Shown one piece after another: positions 1-64,000 of a stretch of DNA of 64,000 nucleotides (positions are counted from its first letter, which is position 1; each line of letters opens with the position of its first letter). The translations under genes and the position numbers were made by a program. Origin of the DNA: Chiridota heheva. Lineage: Eukaryota > Echinodermata > Holothuroidea > Apodida > Chiridotidae. The notes beneath the pieces were generated by a model that worked only from the letters and a program-made list of their open reading frames with translations, did no database searches and was not told where the DNA came from. The stretch covers positions 273,491 through 337,490 of the forward strand of contig JAIGNY010004114.1 in assembly GCA_020152595.1 (NCBI GenBank), read 5' to 3'.

Positions 1-714
1 TTTCAAAAACCTTTTTCAAATTTCTGTGGAGGCAACCCAATTTGTTGTTTATTCATTTATCTATTTAATTGAATTCTAATTGAATTTAATTTTTTTGTGG
101 GGGATTGGGGGCGCATGTTAACCCTCACTTCCTCCTAACATACCTTATCCCGGATCCACCCACCATATCACCAATACATCAACCAGACATTTCTTACATA
201 TTCTTTAAATATCTACCCATGATGCAAGTTCATATTTTCCGAGAAACATTGATCCAACATCATCATATTTTCCTTTGACTACTACGCACCTCTTCCTACT
301 GTCATCAACGACAGTCTTCAAAGCTTAAACAGAGCAACAGCTTTCTTAAGTAAAAATTCTTCCTGAAAATTTTTTGTCGACTAAATATGGATACACTAGT
401 AAAAATATTTCTTGGTAAATTTACATTTTTCTCTCTGTTAGGTTACTAAATATCTGATAGAACAGGTATATGACAATTACTACCTACACTTTGCATGGGG
501 AGAACAATGGTTGTTGTACATAAAACATAACTTTGAAATTGAAAACATTATTATGACAAAACAAACAGGTCACTTTATTCTTTTGCAAGAGGATCCATCC
601 CCCCTTTGTTTTCCACGTTTCACCCTTTTTTACAGTTACTTTTATTTCACCCATTTAGAGACAATTTAAATAACGTCATAAAACGCAATCCATTATCACA
701 AAAGCCAATTTTGT

Positions 715-754
<40 letters not shown>

Positions 755-1311
755 TTGACAAATTCATCCCATTAAAATATCAAAAACCTTAATAAGGAAG
801 TTAGGAATAAGGACCTAAGGAATTTTCCTTAAGCTTGAGACCATAAAATTTATCTTATGTAACAAGAATATTTATACATTACATGATAGAGCATTTACAA
901 GAAATTTAAGCATGCCTTCCAGCAAACATAACGAGAAATTCATACCTTAACATTTTTATTAAAAATCAGGAAAAAAAAGGAAAGATTTTAATTAAACAAG
1001 GAAAAAAAAAACAAGATTAAATTGAATTTTACCAACAAGTTCAAGGAGTTTGCACATCAATACAAATCGAAGAAAGTTCTATTTAAGTAAACTCCTTAGA
1101 ATAAATTTTTTCAGAAAATTTATTTCCATCCATTACTCAGAAAATGTCCTTGTATTCCTAAGAGTCTATATTTCACAGGAAATTTCCTGATATTTCTTAC
1201 AAGATATTTCAAGTTTACTCTTTGATGTGATTTGTTTCTCTTTTAATAAATTTCTCTCTCTACCAGAGATTTCCCCTCAGGAGAAGTTTCCTTACATCAC
1301 TTAGATGAATC
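1..1311. other. AT-rich DNA with no recognised gene
   Basis: Low-complexity AT-rich sequence with a 30-base A-run at 720-750. It lies beyond the AP2A stop codon, so it may be distal 3' flank or intergenic. No coding pattern was seen on either strand. Confidence 0.5.
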
Positions 1312-1432
1312 TCATGGAGGATTTTTCTGTCCAGAAATTTCCTTGCATTTACTTCAAGGAGGAATTTCCTGTCCAGAAATTTCCTTGCATTAACCTCATG
1401 GAGGAATTTTCTGTCCCCAAATTTCCATGTGT
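1312..1432. repeat. Short tandem repeat, about 45-bp unit, three copies
   Basis: Three imperfect copies containing GGAGGAATTTTCTGTCC and AAATTTCCTTGCATT. The short frame across it is a repeat artefact. Confidence 0.75.
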
Positions 1433-2429
1433 GCAAAAGGCAAAAGAGCATGAATAATAAAATCAATCGTTCTTTTACAGAAATATGACAGCCGTAACCT
1501 TCCTCGTAGATCAAAACAAGAAAGAAAAAGGAAACTATAAAGATTACTTATATTTTACTTAATACCTCAAAATCCTTGCAATGCGACTTTCTTTGCCTAG
1601 ATTACCTAAATATAAAAAAACGATATATCTTACAACTTCTCTTCTCTGACATTATACATCTCAGCTGGTTCACCACCCTTGTATACATTTATGCAAATAC
1701 GTTTATGCATATGCATACACTTATACATACACCATTAAATACATTTATGCAAATTGGCAGTTTTATGATGAAGAATCATTTTGAAAATCTTAGATGAATG
1801 ATGATGACCCTGGATTGAAAAGTGCATCAAAATAAAAAATTTGTAAACTTTACAAGTTGAACTATTAATCAAATTGCTATCGTAAAATTTATGTCATGAA
1901 ATAAAGAATTCAAAACGATTAATAACATTTCAATATGTTCTTTTCTTAATTACATTATAATAAAAACAGTGAAGACTGTCTGTGCAAGTCTTTATAGGCC
2001 AGTTATCATCTCTTCAATTCTCATGTTTTAATTGGTCGAAATACAATGGTTCAATGTGCATTTATAGGCCAATAAGAAATCGATTTGGAATAATATATGT
2101 GCTGCCAAAATGCAATCATGATAAGATGGCTTTTACAGTTCTGCTAGCAATGGTTCAAAGTAAATTATACATAAATCAGGAAAAGACTCTTTTTTTACAA
2201 GCAAAGTATCCTTTAGAGTTTGTAGACAATAATCTCCGTTGCCAACCTTGCAAGAAAATTGACAAGTACTTTCCGACAGTGTTTTAGTTTTGTAATAAAA
2301 GGTTGGTTGCTTAGGTGAGGTTAAACCCACACTGAAAAAGCATCGGTCAAATCGTGAGAGGACGGTTATGTATGCTATGATGCAAGATGCCCTAAATATT
2401 AAAGTGTTTTAGTAACTGACAGTTGTAAA
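1433..2429. other. No recognised feature
   Basis: AT-rich sequence including a patch of related TTTATGCAAATAC-like words at 1685-1755. The 101-codon frame at 1982-2287 has no recognisable family. Confidence 0.4.
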
Positions 2430-2815
2430 TTCAACTGGAAGACACACAAACTGGATCTCAATCCAGTTTGTGCACCTACCATGCACACTGGATATTAAAG
2501 GGTTTTAGTATTTGAGTGGCAAATTCAACTGGAAAACATATAATTCCTACTCCGCCTCATAGATATTAAGTGTTTGATTAACAGAGTGGTTCAATTCAAC
2601 TGGAAGACACAAACTGGATCTAATTCCAGGTTGTGCACTACACTACACACAAACTGGATCTACATCCAGTTTTTGCAATACACAACACACAGACTGGATC
2701 CAGTTTTTGCACTACACAACACACAAACTGGATGTACATCTAGTTTCTGTGCTGCACTACACACAAACTGGATCTCAATTTAAAACATCTCAATCCAGTT
2801 TGCATGCATACCTTG
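2430..2815. repeat. Degenerate repeat array of ACACAAACTGGATCT / ATCCAGTTTGTGC palindromic words
   Basis: About seven to eight copies, each pairing CAAACTGGAT with its near inverse ATCCAGTTT, so single units can fold into hairpins. Unit spacing varies between about 40 and 60 bp. Confidence 0.75.
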
Positions 2816-3414
2816 TACGATTTATGGAAGCACAGATTCCAATTAGTTGCAAGCCAACATCAATCCTGAACCTTCAACTGCAAAAGGAAGATAACCAGTT
2901 TAAAACTGGTTTCACACCAACTTAAGATATCAACTTAATCTTCCAAAATATTTATGGGCTTCTATATCTATAATTAGACTAGCTTAGAGATAGCTTTATT
3001 AGAGATGGCTATAGGTTAAGCCAAACTGGTTTTAAATGTTTTCAACTATCATCTTTGAAGGACTTAAGCAATTTCCAACCAAATTTAATCAACTGGTACA
3101 TAATATTAAATTTCTAGTCCTACTACAAAAACAATATTTAAAAAAATTCAACCAAATTATTAAAATGGGTTAAGCTGGTAACTGTTTACTTCATAGCGGT
3201 GCAAAGCATAGCACCATACATATAGAATGGTCCATCCACTTTCAGATGTTCAAACCGTCCGTGGTCGACTTGGTCGTGTGCCAAGTGGGTTGATTTGTAA
3301 CGTTGACTTATATGATTGACTTGGTCAGGTGCCAAGTTTATCACCACGCGCCATAGAATAAACAACAATATGGTGAGGTGCAGTCTCGGTCCGATCCCAT
3401 GTTGAAGGGACGTA
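2816..3414. other. No recognised feature
   Basis: Contains TGGTTTTAAATG-like words and a short direct repeat of GACTTGGTC(G/A)(T/G)GTGCCAAGT at 3268-3337. No gene evidence. Confidence 0.4.
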
Positions 3415-3665
3415 TTTCAGATTTTTGTGCCTAGCGTGAAAATACGCTTTGATGATCCATTAAATGCAGGTGCACATTGAAATCTGTGCGCTACGCTATG
3501 CAGGTAATTATAAGTTAGAGAGATAGCAACAATGCAGGTGTTTGGATGGGCGTATGTATGTGGGATGATTGACAGATTTGTGTGCATAGTGTACAAATAC
3601 GCTTGGGACGATCCATCCAATGCAGGCACACGTTGAAAATGGTGATGTGCACAGCTTGAACAGAA
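3415..3665. repeat. Two dispersed direct repeats, about 155 bp apart
   Basis: The segments at 3415-3510 and 3570-3660 share AAATACGCTT, GATCCAT(C/T)(C/A)AATGCAGG and CACACGTTGAAA-like words. Overlapping minus-strand frames here are artefacts. Confidence 0.6.
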
Positions 3666-3918
3666 TATGCATGTGCACCGCACACGTTGCAGAAAAATAT
3701 CCAATCACTGGTCAAGGAACAGTAAACAAACAAAGAGCGCTCAGCAAAATACGCTCTTGGTTTGCCTCCACGTGTTGGCATCTTTTACATCAAAATTGAA
3801 CATTGCTAAAATGAAAAACATTAATCTCTGGCTATTTTGCATTTAAGAAAAGGGTCTTTTTGCATTTGCTACTGTGTTTTAGTGTCTTTTAAATTGTCAT
3901 TAAGCGTAATTCGTGTAG

Positions 3919-4081
3919 AGGGGAAATTATATAACAACTTACTTCCGGTACCCAAGAGGTACCCAGGTGAGTGTGTGTGACGTCACCTACGTCATCAGTA
4001 CAGGGGAAATTACATAACAACTTACTTCCGGTACCCAAGAGGTACCCAGGTGAGTGTGTGTGACGTCACCTACGTCATCAC
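3919..4081. repeat. 83-bp tandem duplication carrying CRE-like TGACGTCA sites
   Basis: Two nearly identical copies (3919-4001 and 4002-4081). Each contains GGTACCCAAGAGGTACCC and the palindrome TGACGTCA (3978-3985 and 4061-4068) followed by CTACGTCATCA. It lies about 340-500 bp downstream of the AP2A stop. A CREB/ATF-type binding role is inferred from the motif only. Confidence 0.8.
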
Positions 4082-4416
4082 ACAAGGTATAGCAAAATCA
4101 TACTTTTAGAAAGAAAGCAAAATGGGCAATGACAGATATTTAAGGGATAATAGACACCAGCTTTCCAGATCGTCTAGTTGCCGCGAGATATTAAACGGTT
4201 GGTAACTTTACACTACACGAGAACTTGTCTCTCACAACAAAATATATATATTGCTTAGCAATTAATTATCCTAATGTTATTATCTTAACATTTGGTAAAT
4301 TGTACAGAACTTAGGATTACAAGATTCCTTTGGCTGGTGATGGATGAGAGGAATAATAGTCTTGGCCAATATCAGCAATCGACTGGTTGTGTCCACCAAT
4401 CAAAAGGCAAGGAGAG

Positions 4417-61435
<57,019 letters not shown>

Positions 61436-61736
61436 CTAAAGAGGGGGGAAATGTGGCGACTCATGTTAAATTATGTCAATCACTTCTTTTCAGACTGTTC
61501 CAAAAATTACTGATTTTGTGCCCTGGATGGACTTAGTGATAGAAATGTAATCTTACACCAGGTAGTTGAATTTCTCACTGTTCTCCAAAACACCATCCTA
61601 TATATTTCTGTACGATGTATTATATAGCTTTCAATATATGCAAGGCTCTGGTCCACAAAGAGCTGTAAGTGATGCCCTGGTGTATCTGACACTTGTTATG
61701 AAATGTGACCTTTATGTGTAAAAAATGAGATTCTTA
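61436..61736. other. AP2A intron sequence upstream of exon 1, no recognised feature
   Basis: Start of the intron that runs beyond the window. Confidence 0.4.
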
Positions 61737-61920
61737 TTATTTTTTTAGCTCTACAATTTCATGGAACCACTATGTGATGAAGCTTACACTAAAATTATGG
61801 TAATTTCACTGACAAAAAATAAGCTCAACAATTTTACTAATATGGTATTTCATTAGCACGAGTGAGTGTAGTTACAAGTATTACCAGTTCCATGAAAATT
61901 GTAGAGCTAAAAAAAAATAC
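61737..61920. mobile_element. MITE with about 30-bp inverted ends
   Basis: Left TTTTTTTAGCTCTACAATTT + CATGGAAC; right GTTCCATGAAAATTGTAGAG + CTAAAAAAAAA. About 184 bp, no coding capacity. Confidence 0.85.
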
Positions 61921-62034
61921 CAGGTAACAATAACAGGTCCCCGGTTCCGATTTTGTGCTACCAAACTCAGGCCTAGTGTAATGGCATTTTTACCACACAT
62001 TTTCCCGAGTAAAATAGGATCAATTTATGGGTTA

Positions 62035-63950
62035 CAATTAAGTTTGCATGGTTTTGCCAACGTGAAACCAGTCAGTTTCAAAAGCCAAAACCAGTTTTAA
62101 CCGGAAAACCAGTTTTTCACCCGTAATGTAAACAAGCCCTAAACATAAAGTGCATTACAGTCACTACATGTACTCTTATATGATAGCAGCTAACGATGTT
62201 TGTATCACAGTATTTTCTGTAAACAATGTTGAAAATGATAACGAAGGCATTGATAAATAAAATGTATTAGGCAACTTTAATGTTGTTTGCGTGTAAAGTG
62301 ATTTTATTACCCCATTTGCCCCTTAAATGATGCGATTTTACCCCTTTGTCAGTCTAGGTCCAAAAGGCATAATTAAACAGTTCCCGATGTCCTAAGCCAG
62401 TCTCGTAAAAAAGCTATGAAAAAGGCGTGTTGTCAGGCCATCTATATGCCCTTATTTGCTCACGATGTCTATTAATAGCGGTGATGATTTCAATTTTCTT
62501 TTATGTAAAAAAAAAAAAATTGTTGGATAGTTGTAAAACAGATAAATTAAGCCTCTAAATGCATCATCTCGCGTTGCGATGCTAGCCATCCTGTGCTTGT
62601 TCATGCAGTACAATTGTTGCTAATTTGCATATAACCAACAGTGAGAAATTCTTAGTTGAGATCCCATCACCCATTTGATACTCAACATTTCTTTAAAACA
62701 TTAACAAAGGACAGGCCTCTCATAAGTTCAACCCCTAAACAAAAATAAATCATTAATCATGCATACCGACCTCTCTGTTATTTTTCAAGTTCAATAATCA
62801 TTCTTGTTATGCTTTTACTTTAAATTGATCCCGTTTGCATTACAATGGCATTTTCTATTAAACTTAAGCCACCAACAGGTCCCGCCCAATAGCAGCCTTA
62901 TATGATATTCGCCATAACTGCGCGAACAGGAGTGTACAGAAAAGAAAATGCCCACTAATGAAAAGTAGTATTCCACTCCTTACCAAATTCATATTTTCTT
63001 CATCAAAATGAAAAAAAATAAAAGTGTATTGCTTGCAATCTCTATACGAATAATACGATACATGATTTGATTACATCATGATTGAAAATTAAAGTGAATT
63101 ACATTGTATTCATACTTAAACCAGACCTTGTTTCAGCAAGGAGTTATAAAAAACAATTTATTTTTACAACACAGGCCGCGTACCCAAGTAAGATCAATTC
63201 TTCGGCACTGCAGATAAATGTTTTAGTTCTACATTGATTTGAAACATTTAACAAATGATAAGCAATATTTTTGGTCACTCAGAAGCTTACAAAATAGCAA
63301 AACACAGCTGTATTTGAACATTCTGTTTGTTCTTTCTACTTGTGAAACGATAGGAATGCAGAGCAGAATGCAGACATATTATTATTGATTTATGCATACC
63401 AACAGGCTATCACCTAATGGGTCCGCACAAAACATATAAACTCCCTCCACTTGAACCAAGGAAATAATTTGAGCTTGTACCCCAAGTGAATCACACCTGC
63501 CATGGGTCAATTACATACACACATGATTGAAACGGAAGATTTCATCGCTTTTATTAGTAAACATAATTACAGAGAACGGAAGAAATTTAAAAAACAAAAT
63601 GCATGCAATCCTTCATTTTCTTTCAATCTGAACAATTTTGACCAGGACAGGTGTTGAAAAGTGTATTTTACACATGAAAATGAGATTAGAAAGGAATGAA
63701 ATAAAAAAATTGAGGGGATGAGTGGTCATTTTCTCTTGCGATCTTATTGTGAATCATATACTAGCTTCCTGGTGTGTGATACTGATAGCACGGGATAATT
63801 TATCTTCCTTTTGCATCGTGTTATTCCATTGTGTTAACAATCACGCAATTTACCATGTTATTTATAGCAACGGTTTTTCCCACGTTCAAACTTTAAAAAC
63901 GTTCGAAAATATGATACACGGCGTCAATTAACAAATTATCGGCGCTTAAC
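62035..63950. repeat. Dispersed repeat R5, copy B (uninterrupted)
   Basis: Collinear with 24195-26950 minus its piggyBac-like insertion. Carries the empty target site near 62270. Shared landmarks: TCACCCGTAATGTAAACAAG, TAGTCCCCGATGTCC-like words, CATCATGATTGAAAATTAA and GTGATACTGATAGCACGGGA. Sequence beyond 63810 has no counterpart because copy A is broken there. Confidence 0.85.
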
Positions 63951-64000
63951 GGCAGGCAAGTGACCATGACACGTGAGAAAAAAAATCACCCCTTGCACTG

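Noticed and set aside
2980..3000. AP2A polyadenylation signal (AATAAA on the minus strand at about 2996)
   Set aside because: It is 1.4 kb past the stop with no supporting evidence; chance is likely in AT-rich DNA.

Overview
This is animal nuclear DNA, AT-rich and intron-dominated, from a non-vertebrate (probably marine) metazoan whose phylum I cannot settle from sequence alone. The evidence is spliceosomal introns, one of them a U12-type AT-AC intron, many non-LTR retrotransposons, tRNA-derived SINEs, MITEs and many minisatellites.

One host gene is recognisable: the large alpha subunit of the AP-2 clathrin adaptor (alpha-adaptin, AP2A), on the minus strand. Eighteen exons between 61435 and 4417 join into one open frame of 2223 nt (740 residues plus stop), with all phases compatible. 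Roughly the first 200 residues of the protein lie beyond the right edge. The exons give most of the helical trunk (exons 1-10 of the window, right to left), a short hinge (exons 11-12) and the complete appendage or 'ear' (exons 12-18). I found no second host gene. The leftmost 4.4 kb would be 3' UTR and/or intergenic DNA.

Everything else is intronic or flanking repeat DNA. Right to left: a dispersed repeat (62.0-63.9 kb, second copy at 24.2-26.95 kb); duplicated blocks around 55.4 and 58.2 kb that flank exon 3; a 46/47-bp array that carries copies of the exon 3 5' splice site (56.35-57.36 kb); retrotransposon tails, two ~95-bp TTAA-flanked MITEs and an inverted repeat copy (51.9-54.3 kb); a minisatellite split by a SINE (50.5-51.1 kb); a 3.3-kb 5'-truncated LINE with endonuclease, reverse transcriptase and RNase H remnants (45.9-49.2 kb); a 38-bp array (43.8-44.6 kb); another LINE carrying a nested LINE tail (41.1-42.85 kb); a broken partial copy of exon 9 (39.84-39.91 kb); a CR1/Rex1-like RT fragment (37.0-38.2 kb); the ear-encoding exons around an AT-AC intron (32.8-34.5 kb); a 42-bp minisatellite made from a LINE 3' end (31.5-32.0 kb); long minisatellites (28.97-30.4 kb, 35.1-36.1 kb); a piggyBac-like element with an identifiable empty site (24.42-25.45 kb); the last ear exons (10.7-4.4 kb); and a 27-bp array next to the exon 17 splice donor (5.29-6.0 kb).

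Two things stand out. Tandem arrays or repeat copies lie directly beside several AP2A 5' splice sites (exons 1, 3, 10, 16 and 17). Many of the longest open frames in the window are artefacts of tandem repeats and not genes.
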